DNA of 64,000 nucleotides from Arenicola marina (Eukaryota; Annelida; Polychaeta; Arenicolidae): positions 53,195,357-53,259,356 of the forward strand of contig OZ025250.1 of the NCBI GenBank assembly GCA_964019135.1, given 5' to 3'. Under the pieces are notes generated by a model. It saw only the letters and a program-made list of their open reading frames with translations. It did no database searches and was not told the DNA's origin. Position 1 is the stretch's first letter; each line of letters opens with the position of its first letter. Both the position numbers and the translations under genes were made by a program. Below are positions 22,083 through 34,227 of this stretch, one piece after another.

Positions 22083-23691
22083 GTTGAGTTGAATTTAAAT
22101 TTTAGGCGTTGACTTGTCTCTGCTACTTTGGTTTAATTTCCGCAGGCAACAACCAAAGTAAAGCATTTTGGGACTGACTGTCCGCAAATCGTAAGCCTCT
22201 CCACACATAGTTGGCCAGTCGCCTTTTTATACCATATGTATCGTTGCCAAGAAACATGGCACGTGCAACTAGGCAACTAGTCGTGGAAGCGGGCCATTTA
22301 AAGCTATAACTACAATTCTTTTGTGCGTGACGTCATTTTTCATTGTTCTATGCAGCGTCGCTATGGCAAAGATTGTCGATTGCATGGGTAGCAGGGCCGT
22401 TTAGGTCAGAATACAGCATATTAGAGGCCTTCAGATGTAATGCCATTGTACTAGTTAACAGGACCACCAACTCGTAATAATGGGCGATAATCAAAGTAAC
22501 CGTATACCTAGGCTAAAAAATAGAACTAAAATACGACTGGCTACACTTCAAAGTCCTGGAGAAACCTGCTAAATAACCTACATAAAAAGATACCTAAACT
22601 GTTCATAAAAATACTCATGTTAAAAACCTTTGATGATCTATTCTTCTTTATCTAAACTTTCTCTCTCTCTGTTTCCTCTTCTGGCGGAAGTTTGCAAAAC
22701 CAATCTCACCCACGCCCCTACCGATTTACCATCCTACTTCCTGTCCTGCTACCCTAAGTCCCCCTAGCGAGCGCTCGTCTACCTATCCTGACTTACGCTG
22801 CCGCTATTCGCTAGGTGGCGCCACTAAACTTGTAAGTCGGCGCGAGAAGGGGCCTGGCCGTTACAAACTCATGCATAGCAGCAAAGAAGAAAGCTGATAT
22901 AGACATCACCACAGATTACGGGAAGTGGCGTCACAGGAGTATATCACAATATATCTTGTCTCACAACTTGCAATCAAGGGTACCGGGTATATGTTTTAGG
23001 CCAGATGGTCATGCCAGTAAACATATTCTAGTATGCATCTTTCAGGCTTCCCAATAAAAACATATCTGAAAATTTCAGTCGCCTTGAGCCTTTTCCCCAC
23101 ACATAAGATCACTTGATCAATGGTTCTTGGAAGTTTATGAAGCACCACACAACAAATACTACAGCCCCAACTTAGCTTGTGGACCCCCCCCCCCCGAGCG
23201 TGTCCGCCTACGACCCCCTACCACATTCCTCTACAGTGTAAAATGTGCTGGTGCTCAAGCGTGCAGTGGAGATGAAATATTCGATCATTGGTGACGCTCG
23301 AAGAACAAAACACGATTTTTATCAGATGTTAGTTGTATTTTGTAGATTAAATAACTCCCTAAAAATCTCGCGCATTGATCTACCTATGGCATGTAAGTCA
23401 CAATTCATCGTGCGGGTCTTAGCTGCCTGACCTCCCGGCCCTTGCGTGTAAGTAAAAAACGGGGCTTCTTGCGTAGGTGTGTGTGTGGGGCGGGCGGGGG
23501 GGGGGAGGTGTGGCTCTTGTGGGGTAACGATACGATACGATACGTAACCCATCCCCTTGACATATATATTCCACTCAAAACCATTTCGGTAGAGTTTGGA
23601 AAATGCGACGCCTGGATACTTAAGGGATGAGAGAAAAAAAACAGGTTTGACGGTTTTGGTATTGCCTGCACACACAAATAATTTTTTACTT

Positions 23692-23770
23692 ACGGGATTC
23701 GCACCAGGGATTAACCGGCCCAGCTGACTCAGAAGAGCGCACTCGACAATAGCCGATCGTCCCACCTTCC
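23692..23770 (-). mobile_element. tRNA-derived SINE remnant
   Basis: A minus-strand tRNA-like head with B-box-like GGTGCGAATCC and an A-box region matching the element at 15470-15616. It sits at the equivalent place of the older duplicated block. Confidence 0.55.
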
Positions 23771-24479
23771 ATGTACCAGTTAACTACAAAATATACTTCC
23801 CAGTTGGATAATCTCTAGCAGTATCTGCTGGATCCATAAAAGGAGTGCGGTCTGGGACTGCACTTCCAAAACATGGATTAACTGTTATTCACTCACCAAA
23901 TGGTCAGATAGTGCATCAGATAATTCCGCCCTGTGTTCCTGTCTCACAGTTGTACCCGGCCCCTATATACGGCGATCTGTAACGGCTAGGGTATGAATCT
24001 TTGGCAAACCGCTTGGTCTTTCAATTTGGAATATCTATTATGATATGCATATTTTCTTCGGGTTTAACTGAAAATTCTAGCGTTTGAGTTATGTTTGAGT
24101 GATGTTGGAGTTATGTTTCGATTCGGTCGGGCGTTGTTACTGAACGGGATGTATTGGTGTGTAGCATACGGAATCGCTCGGGATAAGAATGGAGGATAGT
24201 GTTCTTCTTGAGCACTTTCGATTTATTGAAGCTTAAATACACATAGCGAAGTCAAAACGTTGAGGGCTCGTATCCCGCTTATTTCCCGATTATGCTGAGA
24301 ATTCCTCTACCGTTAGATTCTCCCATCTAAAGATGTCCGATGTTGTATTCCCGACTCAGGCTTAGTGTTCCTGAGTTGGACAATCATTATAATGTCTGGT
24401 GGTCGGCACTCATCGCTATCAACCCTCCCAAGTGGCTCAGAGATCGTTATCACTCTGCCCATGACACCGGTTCAGCACG

Positions 24480-24592
24480 GCTATTTATAGGTGCGCGACC
24501 AGGTCACGTGACGACTCACGCAATTCTTTAGCTCAAGCTAGTTTTGCAAAAGTGCTTGAGCTCCGTGATATTGTATGAGTGATTATAACCAG
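24480..24592 (+). promoter_or_regulatory. Candidate plus-strand promoter and first coding exon
   Basis: A TATA-like CTATTTATAG (24481-24490) is followed by a CACGTG E-box inside GGTCACGTGAC (24505-24510), a 9-bp stem hairpin agctcaagc/gcttgagct (24530-24562), and ATGAGTGATTATAACCAG (24574-24591, MSDYNQ) directly before a consensus donor GTAAGTAT. It is fully kept in the duplicate at 62178-62289. No downstream exon could be identified, so this is only a candidate. Confidence 0.3.
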
Positions 24593-25399
24593 GTAAGTAT
24601 CTAGACTGCTATCGATGTTGTTATCATGCCGAAATATTAAAATGTAAAATGTCAACACGTTTGCTAAACGGTACCGGCCCCCATTATCGCCCACCCCTTT
24701 GCACTTGACAACGACTACAATCCCGGTAACCCCTATCGATACAGGTCCTTTCCGTCCGCATTGGTTATTTTTTTATATCTTACATATTCAGAAACATCGT
24801 ATTTGTTTCAATATAGCTGTTTCAATTAGTCTTTTGGCACCCAGGAGGTATAGGGGTCACCTAATGTCTCGGTCTATAACAAATACTCCATACCCTTCGG
24901 TGAATGGTGAATTCCCAAGGATTAGGAAGATTGGCCTGGGGGCCGTATTCATAATCGCCACTAGGGCCAAGTGGACGATTTGTCTAGCGATTATCGGGTT
25001 TAAAATACATTAGTCACACAAGAAGTGGGTTTACTGAATTAGATTGTCTGAATTGAAAATTTTATTAAAGAGGGTATTTTAATCATGAACACCATCAACA
25101 CGAACTGGTGAGGCTGAGACGAAAATGCACTTATCGTGCGTAACTTACGAGAGGATTACGGCAACATGGTAAGTAGTGTATACGTCTATTATCAACATGT
25201 AGACCACTCTTTTTGGGTTGGCTCAAACAGCCAATTCGTGGTTCGACCCCCACATGTGCAAATGCTTGTGCCGCTTTGCAATCCTTGGTTTTTATATTAT
25301 CATAGATTATTCTGTTAGACTGGTAATTTGGTAGGCGATCGGTAAAATGGTGTTCTTCTACGTCATCAAACTGTGGTCCGTATTGCATGGACATCGACA

Positions 25400-25780
25400 C
25401 AAATTCGTGGTCTTGTGGGGGTGTATTCATGGCTCTCTCGGGCGCCTATGAGCCATGTCTCAGGGTAGGCTCACGTAACAAAACGGAGACTTGGAGACTC
25501 CATCGTCTGGCTGTTACAACCATCATCTTCATAATGTTGCTGGCCGGCGTGCTAAGCCGATACCCCCAGTCGGTCTCGTACCTTTTAACTGTTTGGAACC
25601 AACATAAGATAATCTAATTGCTAAACAATATAGCTGAAGATCTGAAGTAAGAAGCAATTTTGCTGTGCAAATATATTATGACATATATTATGTTCCCGGC
25701 AAGACAGACATCATTTTATTGACAGATTTCAATATCCCACGCTTTCTCAATTTTAATATGGTCGATTACCAACCTTGTGG
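25400..25780. other. Diverged 3'-flank block of a lost methyltransferase unit
   Basis: It resembles 6650-6890 (tatgagccat..tcagg.t.gg.tca.gtaacaaa, then a catcttcat and cccagtcggtctc stretch). In the other duplicate copy the same block continues into further gene-B-like flank (63470-64000). Here it breaks at 25780 into a MITE fragment (25780-25870). Confidence 0.55.
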
Positions 25781-25872
25781 CATTTTATTAGGCAGTTTAT
25801 CGGCCCTTCGTCAACCAGTAGCAGCCCTTCATTTTCATTACACGCACTTAATGAAAATTGGCGGGCTACTAG

Positions 25873-26191
25873 TGTAGCGAATTTGCATTGGGGAACTAGC
25901 GGAATGATAAATAGTACGGCATATGAGAAGTAGCGTAATTGTAGGAATAAGTAGGACGGTAGGGGGCAGCGCATCGCCAGGGCACCTCGCACACCCTCTC
26001 AGCGGCAATGCGCGTCTGGTTGAGTTAACCCGGAATAAATCACTTGAATCATAACCACTTTCTTATTATCCGATTGCTGGGTTGTTTAAGCTAAGTTTAA
26101 CTAATGCAACCGAGAATGCTTAATTATATCGCGGCTTAAAACGCCCCTTTCCTGACATAAAATCAAAGACATACACCTTTGGCACGCTACA
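25873..26191. mobile_element. LTR-like fossil
   Basis: About 319 bp with TGTAGC...GCTACA ends and an internal AATAAA, followed by a primer-site-like ttttggtgacagcg that is repeated in variant form downstream to about 26290. It fits a fossil LTR of a Ty3/gypsy-type element, old and incomplete. Confidence 0.4.
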
Positions 26192-26293
26192 AGTTTTGGT
26201 GACAGCGATACGAGTTAGCCACATACACCCCCCGGCACGCTACAATTTTGGTGGCTGTGGTGGGATTTGGCCACACACACACTAGGCACGCTA

Positions 26294-26336
26294 ATCACAC
26301 CGGCCCCCAAGGCCTGGCTCCCCTCCAAGGCCATGG
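26294..26336 (-). pseudogene. Relic of methyltransferase exon 4
   Basis: The minus strand reads MALEGSQALGAGV, matching MALEGSQALGACV in genes B and D. Only about 40 nt survive. Together with the flank block at 25400 and the exon-like block at 26443, it marks a unit that was almost wholly deleted. Confidence 0.6.
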
Positions 26337-26442
26337 AATATATTTTTTTAGTAAGCGTTAGGCGTGAGTAATGCGTGAGCTATGCTGCGGCAATTGTTCG
26401 CCCTGAAAATGGAAGAACGACACTGTTAACATAGCGAATCAC

Positions 26443-26473
26443 CAGACTCCTCAGAAAAAGCTCCTGCACCCTC
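26443..26473 (-). other. Exon-like block copy in the deleted unit
   Basis: 31 nt matching 3494-3524 (GAGGGTGCAG start, CTG|GTGA end on the minus strand), here with weakened splice signals. Confidence 0.3.
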
Positions 26474-26487
26474 CCGGCTGACACAGA

Positions 26488-26837
26488 GGGCGCATTTCTT
26501 TGGTAACCCGGGTGTATCCCTGCGGTGGACCGAATACGCACATTACGCATCGGTCCACCGCCCGGCACTTGTTTCACCCGGGCATGGGTGCGTGCGCATC
26601 CATTCGGCATGCCGATGTGCCCCGTTCAAAACAGCACGGGACATTTGGGAGAAGATGGCGGCTGATTGAAAGGTGCTGAGAGTAGGTTGGTTCCAGTGCC
26701 ACCTACGTGCACCGGATGTGAACGGTGTATGCATTTCATTGAAATAGACATATCCCTGTCGGCACACCCGGAAGTTCCCTGTCACGTGTTGCGGGTCCCC
26801 GGGCGGGATACCGAACCTGGCCCAAAGAAATGCGCCC
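26488..26837. mobile_element. MITE-like element with 16-bp perfect TIRs
   Basis: GGGCGCATTTCTTTGG (26488-26503) and its exact complement (26822-26837) bound 350 bp. The interior contains smaller hairpins (cggtggaccga/tcggtccaccg). It directly follows the relic exon-like block. No clear target duplication. Confidence 0.65.
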
Positions 26838-26839
26838 AC

Positions 26840-27590
26840 TGCTAGTCTCCGGTTTGTGTAACTGCGTTTGGGATCCAAACAATGGAGTGGATGAGTGCGA
26901 CAGACTTGGCTGTAGAGTCCCGGCGGCGGGTAACCTGGTCTGCTTTACCCAGTGTCCTCCACCTTCACCCTCACCACTAAGCCCCCGCCCCCTCCCGACA
27001 CACACGCACAAACACACATACACACACCGCAATCTCCCACTACATAACCTCACGACACGCTCCGTGACCCTGGCTAGGAGTGACTCATTGGTGAGTGACT
27101 TTGGCCTATGGCGCGTGACCTGTGCAATAGCAAACTATTGGCTGCTGATTGACAGAAATTTACGAATATCTGCAAATATGTTATAGATACCTGCTAATCA
27201 TTAACAGTTACCAGACCAGTATCATACAGATAACACGAGATCTGTGAGATAAACACGATTAGCTAGGATTCCTTTGACGTCGTCTTTTAAAGTAGGCAAT
27301 AACAGAAGCATTAGCACAAGTCAAATTGAAATGAGTAAAATGAAATTGATGAGGCAGATATGTAGATAGGATGATGCAATTTTGACGACAACCTCATAGC
27401 GTAACGGGTAAGTATCACATTGGCACGAGCTACATCGTATATGAACAAAAATGTGTAAGCTGCCGATCTAAGCGCATGGCAGACAGAAAGTTGGTTCATT
27501 TATCAACGCCTAAGAAATAGCTCCCCATTATGAATTATGATGCAATGGCTTGTCATAGACTGGCACTGATATCTAGCTTTGGATGACTGC
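26840..27590. other. No gene seen; CA-rich stretch
   Basis: A cacacac-rich stretch (27000-27040), and a segment near 27110-27190 that resembles the array flank near 3600 (attggctgctgattgacag, tatctgcaaatatg). Nothing else was recognised. Confidence 0.4.
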
Positions 27591-27657
27591 ACATAGGGCT
27601 CACCTGTAATTATGATGTAAAATCTTCGATTTTACGGCATCTATCACTACGTTGGTT

Positions 27658-27697
<40 letters not shown>

Positions 27698-28060
27698 CTC
27701 TGTAGTTCGCGAAACGTAACATTTCGTTCTGTAACTTTACCCATAGATAGGTATCCGAAATGGCTCGGTCAAGTTCGTCAGCGGAGTATGTAGGTCAAAG
27801 GTCAAGGACACAGGATTTTTTTTTGCTTGTTTCATAAATACTGGTAGATAGGACCAAAAATCGGGAGAGTCGCTATAACGTTCACAGTTTTCATTTAATG
27901 ACGCTGTACATTATGTCACGTATTGAACCCGTAGGTAACTTGTATCACGTCTTTGAATTTTGCAAATCGCCAAGTAGTTTGTCTGCAAAAAATTGCTAAA
28001 CTTTAACATAGGACCCTACGAGAGCTATTAACTATTAAAAACAGCTGGCCGACCTCAATG
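27590..28060. mobile_element. Fragment of the same non-autonomous family as 3992-6230
   Basis: It shares the landmarks tatgtaggtcaaaggtcaag and aacataggaccctacg with the 2.2-kb element. It contains a (TG)n microsatellite (27662-27696). A third, shorter relative with gtctgtctgtctg repeats and aaggtcaaggtcac lies at 33790-34160, just upstream of the membrane-protein gene. Confidence 0.55.
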
Positions 28061-28439
28061 ATATGTGGCCGGGGACTCGTCACTTGGCTTATCGAGATGT
28101 TAACACAGCGCGGCTCGCTAATCTTATCATAAGAACATTACAGCGAGGACCTTCACTGTCGCGAGCGGTGCCAGTGACCGCGGTGCCAGTGTAGGCACAC
28201 TGTTGTGGGCGGCGGAGCGGGGGAGGGGTGGTTGAAGCTGGGGTGGTGGGATGATTCAGTTGGTTGCTATGAAAATGTGCATGGTAGGGATGTAGAAACT
28301 AGAAATGTAGACCGAAAATAAATAAACGGGCAGTTTGATTTTAGCTGTCCACCGAGCGAAATCGTTGAGCCTAGGGCGAAACTAAAGAGTGACTTTTACT
28401 TTTTGGATGGTGCCAACAATTGAGAGGATGCTCACTATA

Positions 28440-29345
28440 GCGACAGTTTTAGAGCTGCTGGATCTGAAGGGTCAATATGTATATGAGGTATCAACTATAG
28501 ACCTGAGGGGTCAATCTGGATATAAGGTGTCAAATCTGGATCTGAAGGGCCACATATGTCACAGTCAAGTCAATTTTTAAGGTCAAGGTCATTGTAGTGG
28601 ACCGAAGACATAATCCGGATTTTACATTTTACGTCATTCTCACCCTACGAGTGACGCAATCTCGTTATTTAAGCGGTACCCCTTAAATATTTAACGGCTA
28701 CCCCTCAATGTTAAAGGGCATTCCATAATTTCAAGTGACACCCCTTAATTTTACCCACTCACAGAACGAGTTTCATTCAATGCTGCTAAAAGAAGGAATT
28801 TAGCAAAAGGAATTTGTATAGGAAATGCCTGTTTTCCGATTGCGTAAATAAAAATATTTTTAAACTAAAAGAAGGATTTTCATTGGCACAAATTAAGGGG
28901 TATGTGTTTCTTGTAACGTTAAGGGGGTATCGCTTCTTTCGAACCGGTCACGATGCGCGAGACCGGCTGAGGCGGCTGAGACTGAAATCAGAAACACTTT
29001 AGCCTAGTCGCCCTTAATCTGATGTCAATGTGATACAGTATGGCAGCAGCTGGGCTTTTGTTGATGTACTTGGTTTTTCCCCCTTTATCAGGACCCTTAA
29101 CGGTTCTGGAACCGAGCACGGATCTGGCGCGTAGGATACCCTAGCACACCCTAGCGATGCTTAATGGCAGCATATGTTACAAGCTTTGTCATTGGTCAGA
29201 AGTAGGAGGTATGAACGCAATCTAGAATGGTCTAGTCAGAATCAGAAGGGTCAAATCGGTATCCGACGGGTCAATTTGCAAGCTAGGGGTCAAATCTCCA
29301 TCAAGCGGCTCCAATCGGGTTCTGATTGGGTCAATTTGGATTTGA
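28440..29345. repeat. Two clusters of about 24-bp units with a GGGTCAA core
   Basis: ggatctgaagggtcaatctg-type units recur at 28455-28555 and at 29220-29340. Between them are acccctt(a)a units (28660-28750) and an inverted aaggggtat pair near 28895-28930. A SINE-tail-like fragment is at 28817-28862. No coding sequence was recognised. Confidence 0.5.
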
Positions 29346-29479
29346 GCAATCAACTATATGATGTCATACGAAAGCTATACGTTTACGAATATATTCGCCC
29401 GATACATCAACAAAACGGAAAATATATGCTGTCTGTCAGCGTAAATATAAGAAAATTCGATAGAGTTCGATAATGGTTG

Positions 29480-30920
29480 TAAGGGTCTGCGGGATGCCAC
29501 TATGAATTTTGAACTACATCTGGCTAAAATTGGAATCATTGGAATATTGACTGTATATTCATTACAGTAGTCCATCAAAGTACTTCAACAGATCCAGCTC
29601 TTCGTAAGTCATGACGGTATTGAATTACATCGACTATTGTCATTAATAATTATTCAATTGATTATCGGTTATTTACACTCAAGCGCATGTACGATATATG
29701 TATACTGTCACCGTGCCGCTAATTCAGGATGTTTTGGTCGTTGGCAGATAATCGGTGCTGGATATGGTATGGTAGATATTTGCTATGAACCTTAAAGCCT
29801 CAGGGTTGTGTTCTATGTGCAACATCGACATTAGAAAATAGCAAAACAGCTCGATATGCAACTATAAAACTTGTGGTTAATTGATATCAATGGCCAAGCA
29901 TGTGTGGAATATAGACACCATTTTTTTCGATAATTCAAAGAATGATTTTTATTTGTATTTGACCTCTTTAGTTTTGGCGGCAAAGAGCTAGATTAGTAAA
30001 TTAAATAGCTGCTGTAGGCGAAATAGTATCCCATGGGGTATGGATGAATATCTACATATTTTTATTACGGGGTTCATTATAAGTAGGGTTTTGAGTAAAA
30101 TGTTTATTCGAACTTAAATTTAAATGATTTTAGCCCTTTCCTGTAAGAGAAATCTTCACCCATGGGGTCCGAATAAATATTAAATGTTCAAATATTTCAT
30201 TGTGAGGCCAGTTAGGGATAGGTCTGTAAGTCAAAACTAAACTAGCACAAGGGATCGAAGTGCATGTTGTCGGTTGTGGAGTGAGACCGGGGTTTATTCA
30301 ATATCAAACACGATAGTGAGGTTCAACAATTATCACTACCGCCACCTAGCGAACATATCACAAGAGCATTATTCATAACGTCATGCATACAAGCCAATCA
30401 CACATCCATTCACAACTGTCATTACGCAAACAGTATCAACGTAATCAGCACAACGCTGATTGGCTAAAATGCTGGACGCTGGTTGATTGACAATTTCCAA
30501 TCGTGAAGTTGATCGGAAGTTATGCGTGGAAAACCGGCCCTCTAATTGCATAGTTAGCCGAAATTTGGATTTGTTGCAACGAACTTTGCTACGTAGGGCT
30601 ATTGCATCATGTGAACCGGTCCGTACCATGTACCCGGTGGGCCATGTTACAGGGCCACGCAGTTTCGGTCACATAGAAGGGAATACCACGAGAACATAAC
30701 ACGTCTTAGACAACGGATGTCTACACACTGCATCAAAGCTCACCTGTCAATCTTGTGACATCATCAGGGAATCTCTAAATAACGCTCAGATGAAAAACTC
30801 TCAGAAATAAACCCGTTGGACCTCACGTTTGCTATTTTGACGAAGCCGTTTATATGGATATCGTGAAAAAAAACCTGTAAACTCCCATTAAAACAAATTC
30901 TTATTTATTTATCTTCGCTA
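29480..30920. other. No gene seen
   Basis: AT-rich DNA with only short frames. A fragment near 30740-30810 (catcaaagctcacctgtcaatcttg) resembles the gene B flank at about 7110-7150. Nothing else could be supported. Confidence 0.4.
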
Positions 30921-30924
30921 AACA

Positions 30925-31280
30925 GGGAAGGCACGCATTATATTGAGGTAGATCGATATGTTAACACGGTCGTGGATCCTCCGGGCAAGGCGCCAATCGC
31001 ATTCAGAGAAAAAGTGAAGGCGGAGTTAGATCGCATGGCTAGCGATGAAATGATTGCCCTCATTGGGTGAGTAGTCACTTTGTCGTTGAAACGACAATAG
31101 GGACGCCAAAGCATCTGAAAGGAGGGTCTGGAAGGAGTAAATGGCGACAAATTTTCCAAAATCGACACTGAAGACTGAAGGCTATCAAACGGGAACACCA
31201 CCCTGTGCGTACGATCGAGAGAGCTGTATCTCGCATGCCAAGTGCTAAGATGTTGGCGAACAACCAGTTCAAGACCCTAT
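30925..31280 (+). mobile_element. Ty3/gypsy pol fossil (reverse transcriptase region)
   Basis: Plus-strand translation shows the segment before the RT domain typical of Ty3/gypsy pol (a DPPGKAPIAFREKVKAELDR-like run) and a fragment of the following RT region. The fossil is short, old and broken in several places. Confidence 0.6.
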
Positions 31281-31689
31281 GCGTCAAATGGGTCACTGAA
31301 GCTTCTATAACCCACCAGGCACACTTATAGGGGTCGGGAACACGCACCAGGCAGACCCCACCCCTATACGTAGTGACTGGCTACACATCCCCCCATACAC
31401 CCCAACGCCCCACCCCGCAACGCAAACACACGTATCAGGACTGGAAAACAAGGCTAATGACCTCGCCTTACGCATTATTATAGTCAATGTCTATCGATGC
31501 GTTTTATTGACTAGAATATCGGTTTGCATGGCGCAGGGTACATTAACATTTACATTGACAAGTGAATGTGATCGTTGCGCATTCAATCAAAAGTAACGAT
31601 TGTTTTTAGTCATTTTGGTACGAAAAGATTTCATTCTTTTATTAATCGAGCCCGTGGAGGACGTCAGTGGAAACAACGGGAGAGGATAA

Positions 31690-32330
31690 TTGTTTGTCAC
31701 TGTCGCTTGCTGCTGATGATAGTCAGGTTGAGGAAGTTGACGAGGAAGACGGCGCTTCCGGATTCCATATGTAAGAGGACCAAGGTCCAGTGCAGGACAC
31801 CCGGACGCTCAAAGAGGAGGGATGTTCTCCAAACGTTCAGGGCCGAAGATGAGAGCGATGGAGTGCCACCGGGAAAACTTGGGTGATGCGGTCACAAGGC
31901 ACGAGGGGATGAGAGCGAGGCCGATGACGACGAAAACGAGGCTGGGGGTGCCCCACAGGGAGAGGAAGGGCGCCACGCAATCCACGGCGTCCAGACAGAT
32001 GTGCATCGTGGCCACGGACAGACAGCACCTCGTGATTGGCTGGCGACGGCGCCTTGCTCCACGGCCGCCGCCAGAGGATCAACTCATCCTCGTAGGACAT
32101 CCCGATGCGGATCTCCAGCAGCAGTCCCGGATCTCCAGTTGGCTGATCTGGCGGCCTCCCATCTCGAGACAGACGACGGAGAGATCCTGGACTCAGTCCA
32201 GAGGGGATCGTCCCTCCGGATGCGGTCGTAGAAACAGGAACTGGATCCCCAGAATGCAGCACATGGCGAGGTCGAAGCCCCCCGTGAAAACACGTACCAG
32301 GCAGATCCGGATATATCGCATCAGCTACAG
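31690..32330 (-). pseudogene. Inverted, decayed copy of the membrane-protein gene at 34228
   Basis: The minus strand matches 34384-35280 in pieces: FDLAMCCILGIQFLFLRPH, RIGMSYEDELILWRRPW, a KAPSPANHEVLSVRG piece, MHICLDAV-D-APFLSLWG, PKFSRWHSIAL, and a last segment around position 31690-31800. The order is conserved. Frames shift between the pieces, internal segments are missing (for example the helix after LSVRG and the loop before TESPK), and there is a stop in the first loop. It lies 2 kb from the intact gene in opposite orientation, so it is an inverted duplicate. Overlapping plus-strand frames are shadows. Confidence 0.75.
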
Positions 32331-32416
32331 TTACCCTTGGAACACAGGAACTTTAATACTACGGCACAGCACGGCAAGCAAAGACTCCCATTATCGCTCA
32401 GGTAAACACTGAAGTC

Positions 32417-32770
32417 ATGGCCAGCAATAAAACGCCCAAACAATGGCAGTTAACAAAGAAGGAGTCCATAACTTCATTTGAGAACTGGCGCCAGAATCTA
32501 ATGTATATTTTGTCATTGGACCCAAACTTTGCACCTTTTCTGGAAGATTCATTCACATGGCAAAAGAAATCAGCTACCGCCCCATTGAGAGGTTTAACTA
32601 ATGACAGTGAATCAGTACCAGCAGCAAACAGGAAAACTGCTGCACAGAAAAACGCCCAACTGGAAATCATGCTTGGTCAGATTGCCAATTACTGTTCAAT
32701 AATATCAAGAAATTCTATACTGAAACAGTCTATCTCGCTACAAGACAAAGCAATCTGCGACTTCCTCGAT
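32417..32770 (+). mobile_element. Ty3/gypsy-like gag fossil
   Basis: An open stretch beginning MASNKTPKQWQLTKKESI and containing QLEIMLGQIANY resembles the gag N-terminus of invertebrate Ty3/gypsy elements. Only the N-terminal part remains, without a nucleocapsid region or LTRs. It is an incomplete fossil. Confidence 0.5.
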
Positions 32771-32819
32771 ATGCGCGATATCACCTTTAAGGCGTTTTTT
32801 CGTGTCCTGCTTTAAAATG

Positions 32820-33780
32820 TCCTAATCTTGGAGATTCGATATTGCTCTTCCTAATTCTCGGGGATTAGCGACTCAGACTCAGACTCAGACCCCCCCCCCC
32901 CGCTCCAGCCAACAATTATGTACAGCTTCCTCAGACACAGCAAATTACCCATGCACGCAGACTGATAATAAGAAAATAATACTGACTTACTGACCCAGAT
33001 TTCACTAACCAGAACCATATGCTACTCTAACATTGCCTAGACAGTTACTTACCTTGCTTAACTTCGCTCCACATAAAATGATAGCCATCGCAATGATCAT
33101 TCGTAAGAAGGTAAATTGATATAACAAGGCTTACCCCCGGGGACACATTTTCCTTACCAGTAGGGCCAAAAAGCGAAGCGTTAACTCTCGCCAATTTAAT
33201 TTTAAAGCGTAAACTTTCGGTGCAGATCGCGATTAGCTATTTTGGTTTTACACCCGCCATAACATGGTAGTTTAAGGTTGGCAGGATCATCAGGTAATTA
33301 TAAATACAGTAAATTAAAAGCGAAAGTGACCAAACAGCATATGGTGCAACCCATATATGGCGTGTCTGTATACCATGTGCAATTTAATTTATATATACCC
33401 GTCCACATAAAATTGTTTACTGCCAAGTACCTGGTTGTTGTGTATATCAAAGGTGGCTCCGTTGGTTTATACACCGCACCACCCCACCACTCCACCACCA
33501 CAGTATGCCCTACCTCTGCCCCAAGGTCCATTCCCTTGTCAATGAGAAAGTGAAGGCAATTCGATACCGTTTGCCCTGCTAAACGATCCTCTAGTCAGTA
33601 AAATACATTAATAGGCATTGATTACGATATTGTTTACGGTCTGGCTGAGATTATTTGCATTTGTCACCACTCCTCGCGCGTGTGTTTGTTTGTGTTTCCG
33701 GGCAAGGATTGGGGGTGGGGGGGGGGGGAGTAGCCAGTCACTTCCTCTGGGGAGGGAAGGGGCGGGTGTACAACGGATTA
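32820..33780. other. No gene seen
   Basis: AT-rich and simple-sequence DNA (C-tract near 32890, G-tract near 33720). The frames present are short and unconvincing. Confidence 0.4.
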
Positions 33781-34227
33781 AGTGACGCATTTTTATGTCG
33801 GTGTGTTCGGTTAGTCTGTGTGTCTGTCTGTCTGTCTGTGTGTCTGTCTGTCTGTAACGTAACGCATTATCTTTCGAATGCCTTAGGAGATCGACTTACA
33901 AATTCACAAAAAGATGCGGAATGGCAATCGTCAGGAGTTCTTCGAAATTCGCCTAAGCACTGAAAGATAGGAGCAAAAATCGGGAAAATGGTCTCAATTC
34001 CTCCGTGAAGGGTACAAGTGAGACAAATGTCACCTGGCGTAATACATGACATCAGCAATTGGGCACGAATAACTCACGAATAAGTCACGCTTCCAAGGTC
34101 AAGGTCACAGCAAGGTCAAGGTCACGAAATACGTTTTTCCGCGTAATTCCGTTAATATCGCGTATAGTGCTTGTATGTTAGTAGGTTTCGAAGCATGTCA
34201 CACGTCGGGTTATAAATACGAGAGTGA

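Larger units (their letters stand above)
473..25780 (+). repeat. Segmental duplication, copy 1 (genes A and B and upstream DNA)
   Basis: This block is repeated in the same orientation at about 39900-63468. From 6.6 kb onward the two copies are nearly identical by eye: gene B at 7821 matches gene D at 44902, the minisatellites at 16.6 and 19.2 kb match 54.4 and 56.9 kb, and homology stops at 25780/63468. The offset changes stepwise (37081, 37873, 37831, 37699, 37688) at insertions and deletions. The left part (473-6.3 kb against 39.9-43.4 kb) is more diverged and interrupted by insertions. Confidence 0.93.

Noticed and set aside
25131-25430. 99-codon minus-strand frame
   Set aside because: Not kept open in the duplicate near 62.8-63.1 kb and crosses the non-coding flank block.
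31822-32412. 196-codon plus-strand frame
   Set aside because: Antisense shadow of the inverted membrane-protein pseudogene.
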